NCBI GenBank assembly: GCA_963969395.1
Contig: OZ017798.1
Coordinates: 12,330,173 to 12,394,172 of the forward strand
Direction of reading: 5' to 3'
DNA from: Pseudoscleropodium purum
Taxonomy: Eukaryota; Streptophyta; Bryopsida; Hypnales; Brachytheciaceae
Length of the DNA: 64,000 nucleotides
In this document: positions 11,849-23,577 of the stretch, piece after piece
Position numbering within the stretch: the first letter of the stretch is position 1
Layout: every line of letters begins with the position of its first letter
Translations under genes and position numbers: made by a program
The notes under the pieces: model-generated
Told to the model about the DNA's origin: nothing
Databases searched by the model: none
Seen by the model: the letters and a program-made list of their open reading frames with translations, nothing else

Positions 11849-13070
11849 GGTGGAACTACCCAATAACCACCTGCAAGTTCTTCCCATTTCTGTCACTCGC
11901 CCATCTATTACCACAATCTTACTAATCCATTATCATGATGGCAATGCACTAAGGAGCAAACACATCAGCCCATACTTCAACAATGGTTTGATTATGCTTC
12001 AACAAGGGTCTACTCATAGTTTTACATTTTAGCTTTGAAAAATCACAAAAATTCATTTCTTTTCAGAATGTCTTCATTTTCTTTGCAATTGACTTTTTTC
12101 AAACAATTCAATCTCTAAAAAATATGAAAACTCATAAATAACTTCTTCAAAGTACCTAGATTGCAAATTTGTATGGGTAGTTCTACCTTAACCTTTGAAA
12201 GGCCCTTGGGGTCCCTCAATACAACTTGTATTTAGCCTTATAATTCCTCAATTGTGGTTCAATATATAAATTGTGATACATCGTTATTTACATACTATCA
12301 TGGTCATTAGTTTACTTTGTACTAAAAAGTATTTGGTCAATGTCTTTCTGATCAAATATCACCAAATTCATAATATACTATACGGTCTCAAAGGACTTTC
12401 ATGTTGTTTAAGAGTTAAAGATCAAAGTGTACTTCATTCCAAAATATTATATGTAACAATGTTATGTTCACATAAAATATACACCCATTTTTTGGGTATT
12501 TGGACCAATACTTACTTTGCCTCATACGTTGCTTTTCTTTCAAAAAGGTTCTAAGTTTTTTTGCTCCTTCATTTTGAGGGCTTGCATTGAAGGAGGCCAA
12601 GTTTTGAATATGCAATTTTGGTATGTGTTGGCTCCTTATGACAAATAAAATGAGGTTTTGGAAACATTGTAGCAGTGGTGTGCAAGGCCATGATTATGAT
12701 CTATCACTTCAAAATACATTTATCCTATTTTTTTTTATAGGCTTAAAGCTACTCATTTTTTTTAAGTCAATTGGGTATTAAATTTTCTAAAAAAAGCATT
12801 GGATAACACAGAGTAGTTTGAATGTAATTGATAAATAGTTACCTAAGCATAGTTTATAGATTCAATAATAAACTTTACACTAGACTTCCAATGGCCACTA
12901 ATTTTTTTTTAAAATAAAAGTATATATGCAAGAAAGTTGTAAATGTATTATTCATCCAATATCTAAATCCAAATTTTCTTATGTCCATTCAAAATGAATT
13001 TTATGATGTACATTCAATGACAATATCTTTTTGAGTTTTAATTTCATGTGAACTAATATGCCCCATGTTG
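11849..13070. other. Gene-free AT-rich DNA
   Basis: Homopolymeric A/T runs and short frames only. I see no splice-supported exon or known repeat. Confidence 0.6.
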
Positions 13071-13275
13071 TTGCCTTAGTCAAAACAAAAGAAAAAATAA
13101 TTTTCTTATTTTTTAATCCATAAAAACTTCAAAATTCAATAACTTTCATGCCTTATATCAGAACACTACAAAACCAAGCCCATGCACTTCTCTTTGCCAA
13201 GGGCTTTCCGATGATACCAAACACGTGAACAAGAGATAGACCATCCAAAAGATCTCAATGTAATAAACAAACAAC
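13050..13275 (+). repeat. Copy of the ~240-bp dispersed repeat
   Basis: It contains the ordered landmarks of the family: CCATAAAAACTTCAAAATTC, AATAACTTTCATGCC, ACAAAACCAAGCCCATGCAC and GCCAAGGGCTTTCCGATGAT. Confidence 0.7.
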
Positions 13276-14800
13276 CTAATTTAATAGAATGCAAGTTTTG
13301 TGGTTAATTCTTTGATACCTAATAGTATCAAATTGAGGAGCTGAGAACATGAAATATTGCAATACCGCCACAAGCTATTGAGAAAAATTTAAGTAGACCT
13401 ATTGCCATATAGTCTCATTTGAAGAAAATCGACTTGAGGAGCTCTTACTTGCTCAAATTGATCTGAACTTTGCAAAACAAGGTGCTAATTCAAAGAACAC
13501 TCAAGAAACGCTCAAAAGTATAAGTTCCTCTATACTATACCATTGTGACTAGATCCTCAACCAAGCTCTAAACTCATGAAAAGAACTGATTCTCCAAACG
13601 GAAGCCTCTTCTTTTGTAAGATGGCCTGTCTCATGCTTCTTCACCACCTTTGTGAAAGAGTATTAGAAGATGCTCTTGAAGAGCTTCCCTAGGTTGTGAT
13701 CTTCTTTGTATTGCAAGTTGTTAAGAGTAGTAGCGACTAGAACAAGTTGGGATGAATAAGCATGTGTGCGGCTTATACGGCTAGAAATCAATCTACAAGA
13801 TTGCAAAATCGTAAGGAGGGATAAATCTAGCGCAACCTCCACACCAAATAAGGTTATGAAATTTCCTTCCTGAAAAAGCAACGGCGCTTCTAGACCTCTT
13901 AGCCAATCGGCTAAATCGAAATCGGAATACACTAGATCAGTTTTGGCATTCACGCCTAGAGGCCCTATTCTTAGATAAATTGTAGATAGTATGTGATCAA
14001 TGAAGGAATGAATGCTCATTTACATCCCAACAATAGAATATTTGTTCTTGTCGGAGAAAGAATAGACAGAATTGGCTTTCTCTGTCGTGAGAAATTCTAC
14101 CTGCATTCTAATGGTAGCAAGCTCCTTAGTATAGACAAAAACTTGATTAGTAAGGACAAAGACTTGAGCTTCCAATCAGAAGATTGAAGCTTGTTTGGCA
14201 GCGCAAAGCAACTCTTGCTTTCTCAAACTCTCTTATAACATCGTCAACTCAAACTTAGACTGATTGGCTTCCATGAAGTAGGTTTTAATAGATCGAAGGC
14301 TCTCCTACAAGGCCTAGAGTCTTAGGGATCATTGGGGTCCTAAAGGTTGCACCCGTAATGGCAGAGTCCTTGTCCATTCCAATCTCTGCGATATTGGCTT
14401 GAATCTCAACATGACCTTCTAATACTTCCAAGTTTCATCTTGAGATAGTATTTTCTCTTTGTGCTCTTTGTTGCTCTTGGAAATATCAAGTTCTCCTTAC
14501 CTTTGGCTTTCATCTTGACAAGAATAAACTCTGTAAAAAAAATTCCTCCTCTATTGAAGTCTTTAGCGACACAACGAGCACCGCAATCCATTAAAAAAAC
14601 TTATTCCTCCGTAGCAAGAATAATCTGCAACAAGCATGGGCACACTAATAGCAATAGAAAAGTTAGGTGCGAAGGAACTTATGTTAGATACATTGTGCTA
14701 CTAGGGTGTTGTCTTACACTTGATTTGATGTAGAAAAGACTTTGCAACCTCTGATGAGCCTATTCTCTTGAAGTTTGAGTACCTATTTTACTAAAAAGAA
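13276..14800. other. Gene-free stretch with slightly higher GC
   Basis: A minus-strand frame at 13663-14019 has fairly protein-like composition, but no start context, splice partner or recognisable domain. It may be a relic of an unidentified element. Nothing here is firm enough to call a gene. Confidence 0.4.
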
Positions 14801-14819
14801 TAAATGTGTATTATAAAGA

Positions 14820-15320
14820 CAAAGCCTCATGTAGTGTAGGTACTAACATGTGGCATTGCCACGATTTAAGTAAAATAAAACCCTAAAATTCATTATCATT
14901 CACATCATCAGTCCAAAAATAAAAATAAAAATATTTTTTCAAAATTTTTAATTCATAAAAAACTTCAAAATTCAACAACTTCTACACCATATCTTATGTT
15001 AATGCCACAGTCACTTAAGATGAGTCATTCTTTGTAAAGTGGTTTCTTAGGATTTTTAGAAATTGCTATGTAATAATCACTAGTGTACCTTGTGCCCTTG
15101 CCATAGTCCATCAAAATTAAAGTAAAAGTATTTTTTTAATTTTTTTATTCATAAAAACTTTGAAATTCAATAATTTTCTCACCGTAGGTTGGAACGCCAT
15201 GAAACCAAGCCCATGCACCCCTCCTTGCCGAGGGCTTTTTGACAATACCAAGCACACGATTGGGGGATGCACGGTCCAAGAGATCTCAGTGTGACAAACA
15301 AAACAAAACAAAACAAACAA
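14820..15320 (+). repeat. Two adjacent copies of the ~240-bp dispersed repeat
   Basis: A partial copy near 14840-15020 is followed by a well-preserved one from about 15070 to 15320. The second carries the linker CTAGTGTACCTTGTGCCCTT, the ATTCATAAAAACTTTGAAAT block, ATGAAACCAAGCCCATGCAC and GCCGAGGGCTTTTTGACAAT. The head-to-tail arrangement matches that at 1-480. Confidence 0.7.
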
Positions 15321-15890
15321 CCGAATTTAAGGTATATATGATCTAATAGAATGATAAAAAAAATAATTTTTTTGCAACTTTTATGGAATATAATGGACAT
15401 GCTTTCAAGGTGTAGAAGGTAATTGAACCTACCCTTGTTCATTCTTACCTAAACTACATTGCTTTTATTCATAAGAAATATGGTGCTATGGGATACATTT
15501 ATTTGTAGCAATATAAATATTTTTAATTTGTTCTTACAGTTTCTAAAAAATGTATACAAAGGGAATCTCAAATACTCCTTTTGTCTATCAGTAAGATTCA
15601 ATTAAAAAAAAATAGGAAATTTAATACGAGGAACAATGCTCAATTACTCATTTAGACCCAATTCCATTAAGTGCAAACTATGTCACGATATCATCCGTCA
15701 TGTTCTCCTTTGCACAAGTTATCATTCGTTCCTTCTTGCTAAACCCACATAACATCCAAACATATTCTCAACCTTTTTGATGTTAATGAAACCTTTTTGG
15801 CGTTGCTCCATTGCAATAGGCTTTGCTCTGGTGTTAAGCTTATGTAAGAGCAGCACTGTGTGGGGTATCAAATATGCAAGCGCAGCCTAG
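15321..15890. other. Gene-free AT-rich DNA upstream of the methyltransferase gene
   Basis: I see no supported gene. The last ~100 bases are probably promoter or leader of the gene starting at 15968. Confidence 0.5.
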
Positions 15891-15967
15891 AACCCTAAAC
15901 CCTGAGAACTCTGTCTCGCAGAGCAGATGTCCGATTTATGCTGTGAATCCCACCAGCCTCAGTGAAT

Positions 15968-18581
15968 ATGGCGAGGGGCCGAAAGGCTGAAACCGAGCTC
16001 TCGAAACGGAAGAAACGCAGGGTCGAGGTGCAGGAGGACATCCCCGCCCGACCCGTGAGAGCAGCCAACCCCTTTTTGCGTTCCTGGGCGTGGAAGCGCG
16101 AGCACAGGTGACGAGGTTTTCACGTTTTGCTTCTGTTTTCTAGACAATCGGAGTGTCACGGCAGAATGCATGGAATGTTTGATTTGTGACAATCGACAAA
16201 TCAATGAAAGGGTTAGAGGATTTTTATCACGTTGAGAATGAGTGTTCCAAAAAAACTGGGAGGGAAATTCTGCTCAATTGTTTTCTTGCCCTGTTTCTGA
16301 TGAGGATGGATGTTGCCGGCAGCTTTGAATGAATGACCTACGAATCAATTTTACGAGGTTTTGATTAGGGATAGCAGACCTCATGCTTCCTGCTCCATGA
16401 TTTGTAGATTTGTTACCGAATTGGACACAATGCCAGTCTCTTACAAGTAGTAGCCTCCTTGTGTGTGTTTTGAAAGTAATTCTGAAATTGCTCTCTTTTT
16501 GCGGTTTTAGGGTTAGGCCCCTGTATTGTTGATTCGTTGTCCCTCACATTTTTTAAAGTTTAGGTTTTAGGTTGTGCATGGAGTAAAGGGCGCTAGTGCC
16601 GTGCGTTCTTTCATTCAAGCAGCTGCTTCATAGCATAGAGGACCTTTGAGAGGAACACAATTTTTCGTTGCAAGAGTTCTTCCTCTGTTTATCAGATTTT
16701 TTCGCATGGGCCTGATGCTAAGACGATACCTGCAGATGAAGACTGACCTCCATTCTAGCATCAGGAATGGGTTCTCTTGCAGCGCGAATTTAGTTTGATG
16801 TCTATGCTTTGATGCAGGCCTGACAAGGACCGCTTCAAGAACCCTTATCATCACAATATTGCAGTAGCTGGAGAGTCACGAACCCTAGTGCTTCATCAAG
16901 CTCCATTTTCTACTGCTGGCTTCGCTTCAACAGGCAGGTAACCAGAGATTAAACATAGTCAGTTTTGATAGTATGTTTTGAATCGTACTGCATTAAGAGT
17001 GAAAGTTAGTTTTCGGAAGGAGAATGTGTTTGTGAAAGGCCTAGAACCGCGAATTTCTTATTAAAGAAATGGAAGTGTGAAATTTTCGGTTTAAAATGTG
17101 ATAACGGCCCAGCCTCTGGAAATGAGTAATCATCACTCAATAGTGATGTTTTAATAATTTCCACCTTCATTTAGTTAGAATTGAGCAATTGTCTACAGGC
17201 GTACAGGCTTTTTCAAAGTATATGCAGAGGTATTTGTGGTTGCAGATTTTTCGTTAGGTTTAATACTCTATGATGGAGTTACGTGTCCAACATCATATTC
17301 ACCAGAATATGATTTGTTGTTAAAAAGCATTGTGGTTGTATCTGAACCAACCTCCATCACTTCTTTCTGCAGTATGGGATAGTGCAATTGTGCTTGCAAA
17401 ATATCTGGAGAAGTGGCCAGGCACTGTGGTTGGAAAACAATGCATTGAGTTGGGGTCCGGCTGTGGATTAGCAGGTACGGACTAGCTTTTAAATTTTTCA
17501 TGTTTTCATTTTATTAATTGAGAGTCTACACTCGTTGAGGAACATTATGCTCTGATCATTCTAGGTAATCGGTCAGCTATACAGTCCTCAAGATCATATG
17601 AATCAGTTTCGGCTATTGTTTACTGTTATTTGCATTTCTTTTTTGCTTTTGGAACAATCTAAGGTGGAGTATACTATGTAAATAATGAACTTGTGTGACT
17701 TCGGGGATATTTATGATGCTGTGGAGAGATATTTGGTGACAAGAGCCAATTTTGTTGTATCCTCTTCCCCAACCCTATGTTTGAAATCTTTAGCACTATG
17801 TACGAATTTCTTATGCAATTAAAAGTGAGAGGTTGTAGACCTTTATTTGTAAGTGATAGTAGACAAGCCCGTTTCCAATCACTGGCCACAAACACTTACC
17901 CAAATCGTGCTTACTCCCAACTTGCTCATTGAAGGCCGACCAAGCGTGTAAATAGATGTATTTGCTGGTAATAGGTGTCAGTTTAGGAGATGGGCCAGGT
18001 TCGTATGGGGTTTAAGTATCCTCTAACTTAGTTAAAGCTTGTGAGAAAATTAGGACCTAGCTTCACAAGAGGGTTAGTAGTGAGGGTTTGTTGTCCTTCA
18101 AATGAAGGTGCACTGTTTCAAGTATTAAATATTCACTTCAACTTTTTCAGGCATTGCAGCAGCCGCTTTGGGAGCCAAGAAATCGATCCTCACCGATTTT
18201 CCAGAGAATCTGCCTCTGCTGGACCGCAACATCTCTGCCAACAAGTTGACGAATGTGGCATCAACAGCCCCTCTGACATGGGGCCACGAACTTGCGCTAG
18301 AAATCTCCACTTTTGATATAATACTAGCCACAGATGTCATGTACTATGATGATGCTGTGGAGCCGTTCTTATTGACATTACAAGCTCTTTCAGGGAAGAA
18401 CACATCGATATTTATGTCTTATGGGCGCAACCGGCAAGCAGAGGCGACCTTCATGAGGGCAGTTGGAGAATCCAACTTCTGCATGAGAAGACTCGCAGAT
18501 TCTGAACTTGACAATGTATATCAATGTTTGGATGTAGATGTTTACGAGCTCAGTGAAAGTTCCAATAGCACTATTTCATGA
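15968..18581 (+). CDS. METTL21-type (FAM86/METTL21) protein methyltransferase
   Basis: Five exons, 15968-16107, 16818-16937, 17207-17229, 17373-17474 and 18151-18581, give 271 residues with consistent phases. The N-terminus is basic (KRKKRRVE, a possible nuclear signal). The Rossmann core starts with VWDSAIVLAKYLEKWP. The SAM-binding motif I is CIELGSGCGLAGIAAAALGA (ending near 135), followed by the acidic motif II around LTDFPENLPLL. The DxxY motif typical of this family is DVMYY (near 189). Human relatives methylate lysines of chaperones and elongation factors; the substrate here cannot be read from the sequence. The third exon is only 23 nt (GTACAG|...|GTATTT). Without it exon 4 is out of frame and stops at once, which is why I include it. 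Confidence 0.85.
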
Positions 18582-19442
18582 AAGTACTGGTGGTTTTTCA
18601 GTCATGGTTGTCTGAAATTGCACTCTCGAACTTCCAGTGATATCGTCTGTATGATTTGATCTCTCTGATCACAGGTACTGCACTATGGTGACATTGTTAT
18701 CTTTCACGTGCTAGGTGGAGCTTGGGTATCGCATTGTACAATTCTGTACTGGGCGTGTCAGGCGGTTGCTTCTTGGATACTTTTGCCTTGTCAGCCAGTT
18801 AGTCACCTTTGCTATCTAGGTTTCTGTCGTCTACAGTAGTTATTAGTACAGCTCCCTCATCTTCTTCTTTTGTACCTGTGGTATCAAAATTGGATCTTGG
18901 CATCTTGGCATCTTGCTCTCTATTTATTCAAATAACTCAGTATTGTAGATCAGAGTAGTGTTGATCTCCCACTCATTTCATTGTAGCGTACACCATGGCT
19001 GGCACGATTACAATAGTTCGTTGACTAGCAACCCTTGGCTGATTTCTGAAGCAGATTATTAGGCACAGCATCAAAATGTTTTGATACTAGGAATCTTTTT
19101 CCTCAGTGTACAATAGGTGGGGTTGGAATTCACCTAGGTTGCTTCATAGTATTCTACAAACTTTGCCTTTGAAATTGTACAACTAATTCAAAGTGGTTCC
19201 AAAATCATGCAACCATTTACATTTGTGCTCCACAAGCATTTAAGTTACTGTTGTGCAGAAATTTTTTAGCATACCAACTGGTGCACAGAGACCTTGCAGG
19301 GTGACAAATGTAGTTACCTCACAGCCTCAGCCCTCAGCATTCTAGGCTGCAAGAACCTCATAGAAAGTGCCTGTCTTGGCAACCAATAAATCACCACTAT
19401 CAACATGCCAACAACAATCCACCATTGATAATGAACTTGCTA
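18582..19442. other. 3' flank of the methyltransferase gene, no further gene
   Basis: The first few hundred bases are probably 3' untranslated and downstream sequence. I see no splice-supported exon. Confidence 0.5.
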
Positions 19443-20850
19443 ACAATACTTACAGTGACAAACAAAACTGAGTACTAATGTGAAATGTTTTTCATTCAAA
19501 CAACCATATCATAAGCATCAATGGACAAAGTCTAGAAGTGTACATACGAAAGTTGTAGTGTAGAACATATTTCATGTTACCATGGAAGTTTGGAGAAAAA
19601 ACTAGTTGTAAGTTGAAAGAAAATCAATTTCAAAGTTAGTCATGTCAAAAACTCAATTTTGTTCAACATGATTTGGAATTACTTTATTTTTGTCAATTTT
19701 TTCTTAGAACTTAGAAAAAACTTTTTGTGCCTTGGCATGTTGGTATACATCGTTTCAAATTGTTGTACACAAAAATTGAAGGAAATTGACATTTATAGAA
19801 ATTAAATTATAAACAATTTGACAAACATGCAAATGATGTTGGTTCTCACAATATTTGAATTTTTTTTTTGAATTGAGAGCATGGGATAGCATCATCCATT
19901 ATAGAAAGAGTATAGGTTGCAACATGGACCATTGTTACATCTTAATGTCTTTGCATTTGAAATATTTGTTGAATTAGAATAATGCACTCAATTTATATTT
20001 CACAATTGTATAATGCATTTTTAAATTTAATTTCTTTGTCCAAAGACTAGAGTTCATAATGCACATAATTGATCCAATAAATTCTAAAAAAATGAATTTA
20101 TCATTGCCAATATCATCAGAAAAACTGCCAATTTGATGAAGGTTAGTGTAATTTTTGGCAATTTTCAGTTTTTTGATGATATTGGCAATGATAAATTCAT
20201 TTTTTAGAATTTATTGGATCAATTATGTGCATTATGAACTCTAGTTTTTGGACAAAGAACTTGAATTTAAAAATGCATTATACAATTGTGAAATATAAAT
20301 TGAATGCATTATTCTAATTTAGCAAATATTTCAAATGCAAAGACATTAAGATGTAACAATGATCCATGTTGCAACCTATACTCTCTCTACAATGGATGAT
20401 GCTATCCCCATGCTCTCAATTAAAAAGAAAAAATTCAAATATTGTGAGAACCAACATCATTTGCATGTTTGTCAAATTGTTTATAATTTAATTTCTATAA
20501 ATGTCAATTTCCTTCAATTTTTGTGTACCACAATTTGAAACGATGTATACCAACATGCCAAGGCACAAAAAGTTTTTTCTAAGTTCTAAGAAAAAATTGA
20601 CAAAAATAAAGTAATTCCAAATCATGTTGAACAAAATTGAGTTTTTGACATGACTAACTTTGAAATTGATTTTCTTTCAACTCACAACTAGTTTTTTCTC
20701 CAAACTTCCATGATAACATGAAATGTGTTGTACACTACAACTTTCATATATACACTTCTAGACTTTATCCATTGATGCTTATGGTATGGTTGTTTGAATG
20801 ACAACATTTCACATTAATACTCGGTTTCGTTTGTCTCTGTAAGTTATGTT
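19443..20850. repeat. ~1.4-kb near-perfect palindrome (two ~690-bp inverted arms)
   Basis: The left arm (about 19443-20132) and right arm (about 20156-20850) are nearly exact reverse complements with a spacer of roughly 25 bases. Matching landmarks are GTCTAGAAGTGTA near 19530 with TACACTTCTAGAC near 20750, and CCAATATCATCA near 20107 with TGATGATATTGG near 20175. Differences are single bases and short indels. It encodes no protein in any frame. It could be a foldback transposon or a recent inverted duplication. A transcript across it would form a very long hairpin. Confidence 0.92.
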
Positions 20851-22855
20851 GATATTCAACCAAGCCAGGGAGGCAGCCATGAGCCATCTTTGATTCTGCG
20901 GAGCCGTGGAGGAACAGTGAGTGGCGCAGCAATAGCCGGCACGTTCCAACTGTTTCCCAAAGCTTGGCTACATTCTCAACAGTCGCCAGCTTACTCGCAA
21001 ATGAATCCCAGCCTTTCGAACGCCCAGACCAAAATTATGCAGCACCGTCCTATGTTGAGTACAGTGTTGGGGATGTGTTTATTTTAGTTTTAACTGCTAT
21101 TTTCCTTTAAATCTCATATTGAACCAATTTTTCAAGTATTGAGTCTCGTAATTTTATGTACTTTTCATTCTAATGAGAAATTTTACACATTTTTTCACAA
21201 GTTTTTTTTTATTTTTTATATTTTCATATTGCAACCAATTCAATTCCACTGGCTAACTTTGAACTAGCTACCAATTTTTCCTAACACTTTCAAAGTGTTG
21301 ACCCTAATTATCATAAAGATGCCACTTTAGTATTTTAGAGCTTGCAACTTTAAAAAGAAAGGACAAATTTGGCCCTCTTGATACTAATATTGAGAGGCCT
21401 TGGAGAATACCTCTAGGACAAGGTTCAAGGCTTGTCTTTGAAAAAACAACACGAGGAGGTCAAAGTGTTGTGCCAAAAATGAAATGAGGAGGTCAAAGTC
21501 TTTGGTGGTAGTTTAAAGTGAAAAAAGGGCAATACCAAAGTCGTTGATTAATTATATTTTGGGTTTAGTTTTTAAAATATGGTAGCTCGAAATATGGATT
21601 CTTATTAAACAATTGGCTATGAATATTTCAGCATAAGTGTCCCCTAGAATCAACATCAAGATACCCTTTCTAAGTGATAAATTTGAAAACATTATATGTC
21701 ATACCTATTTTGCTTCAAATGAATGCATCTTCTTTTAATGAAATTTAAGGAAAAAACATGAAAGTTCCTTCTATCTTGTTAACCCCTAAGGATCAAATGT
21801 CTACTCAAGGAATAATAAGAATTTAGGTAGATGATGATGAAATAAAAAATGAATGGATGTTTCTAAAAATTTGACACAAGATGGAGGCATTCACCCCATT
21901 TGTAGGGATGTATAAAAAATCATGATCGGATGTCTCAATTAAATGTTATGCCACCCCCATCCCCCCAATCTAAGTAGTTTTAGCAATTTTGGCATTTGTA
22001 TTGCCAAATTACTCATCTACATTTGAATTTTGGTATTTATTATTAACTATCATGATATAATATGAAATTAAAAAAAAAAAATTACTTTTAGTACAGAAAC
22101 CTCATTGAAAAGGAGTCAAAACTCTACCAACCGCATCAAGTTTGAAAAAAACATTTTCATCTAACTACAAAATCCATTTCAAATGCTTTTCAAATTCTTG
22201 AAATTTTTTCCACACAATTCAAATATTTGTCTTTAAGTTTTTGTTCAGATTTCAAACAAAAAATTCCTTGCTACTCAAGAAATCATCAAAAAATGACTAG
22301 TGAATTGTTAGTTTACTTGGCTTCTTCATATTAGAAGGTGCCCCCTCATTTGCTTTTAAAATCTTGCATGAGTATGCCTAACAAGATGTTGTACTCAATG
22401 GTGTTAAGATTCAATTTTGTGTAGAAAAAAATTTACTCTAAGAAGGCTCAAAGTGTGTTGACCTTGAATGAAAATAAGTTTATTTTTTCTCACTTCAAAT
22501 ATTATAATCTTTCAATCCACACAATCAAATGGGCTAAAAATTTTCCCACATATTTTCATAATAGTTTAGTACATTTTCATATGGTTGAAGTTTAAAAAAA
22601 TAGTGTATATTTTCAGCTTTGGTCAATGCATTAAAAAGAATTCTTTAAAAACCTCTCCGATCTTATAAGGATTAAGTTTGAGATGCAACTGTAGGAATTC
22701 AAATGATTCAAATCGTGTATGAAGCTTGGAAGAAGTTAAAAAATTATACCACTAGAGAGAAGAAGTAACGTCCTACATATTAGAATAATAGAGATATGTT
22801 CAAGAAAATATTATTATTGGCTTCGTATCTTGAACTTGAAAGGCTCCAGAAAATA
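20851..22855. other. Gene-free region between palindrome and ADCS locus
   Basis: About 20863-21108 is GC-richer and open on the plus strand (for example ...LANESQPFERPDQNYAAPSY...), but it has no start codon, splice context or known domain, so it may be an exon relic. The rest is AT-rich and featureless. Confidence 0.4.
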
Positions 22856-22861
22856 ATCGCA

Positions 22862-22871
22862 TATTTAAATA
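22862..22871 (+). promoter_or_regulatory. Candidate TATA box upstream of a GC-rich leader
   Basis: TATTTAAATA sits at a sharp transition from AT-rich to GC-rich DNA, about 40 bases before the first ATG at 22915. It suggests a transcript starting near 22895 and running toward the ADCS gene. Confidence 0.4.
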
Positions 22872-22889
22872 GAGGGCCCCTTTGTTCGG

Positions 22890-23577
22890 TTTCGTTTGAG
22901 TTCCGGGACTCCCAATGGCGGAAAGCCCTCGCGACGTGAGGTCCCGTCTCGACCGTTCAACTCAGATCCTTCGATCGAGACCGTTGGTGCATCAGACAGC
23001 AGCCGCGGTGCCCCGGAACAGGGGCGAGCCGCAGGCGGCAGGTAACTGGAGCCCAGCGTGCAGAAGGAATTTGCGTTCGGGGACTATGCGCGAGCGATTT
23101 GCGAAGGAATCCATCGGTTGGGTTTGAATGATGGATGGATCTCGCAGTTCATGGTCCACAGTCTCGATGGCAAGATCCTTCCACCAGGGGGCGAACGCAA
23201 GTTGAGGGAAATCAGATTTAGAATGTTCGGCAGGCGAGAGAGAATAGTTCGTCTCGCTCGCGGCTGTCGTGGTGAGCTCATGTGCACCAATTTTGAGTGA
23301 CTGTCGTGGATCGTGGGCCAGATTCTGCCCTCCCCATCCTCGGTAGCGAATCATTCTCCCTTCACACGAAAGCTAGGATCTGAAGTCTTCAATGCAACAA
23401 ATCCGTGTTGGGTTTCGTGTCCGCGACGGATCTCCATATTCATTAGTCTGATTTCGACACTTTTCATTTGTGCGATCTCTTGTACTGCGTTTGTGGAAGG
23501 GGATTTTGTAGCTTTTAGAGGGGTTTTAGGGTGTGAGGATGAAGTCGGAGAATGGAGCTTGAGGTTTGGGCGAGAGG
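22890..23577 (+). other. GC-rich block of uncertain coding status upstream of ADCS
   Basis: An ATG at 22915 opens a 43-codon frame that ends at a good splice donor (GGCAG|GTAACT, 23041/23042). A second frame (23058-23300) follows. I could not join either in frame to the ADCS exon without stops. The block may be a long spliced 5' leader with upstream ORFs, or a separate short gene. Confidence 0.35.

Noticed and set aside
13663..14019. 118-codon minus-strand frame
   Set aside because: Protein-like composition, but surrounded by stops in all frames and no domain that I could recognise.
20863..21108. GC-richer open segment right of the palindrome
   Set aside because: No start codon, splice signals or known family, so it is noted only in the region description.
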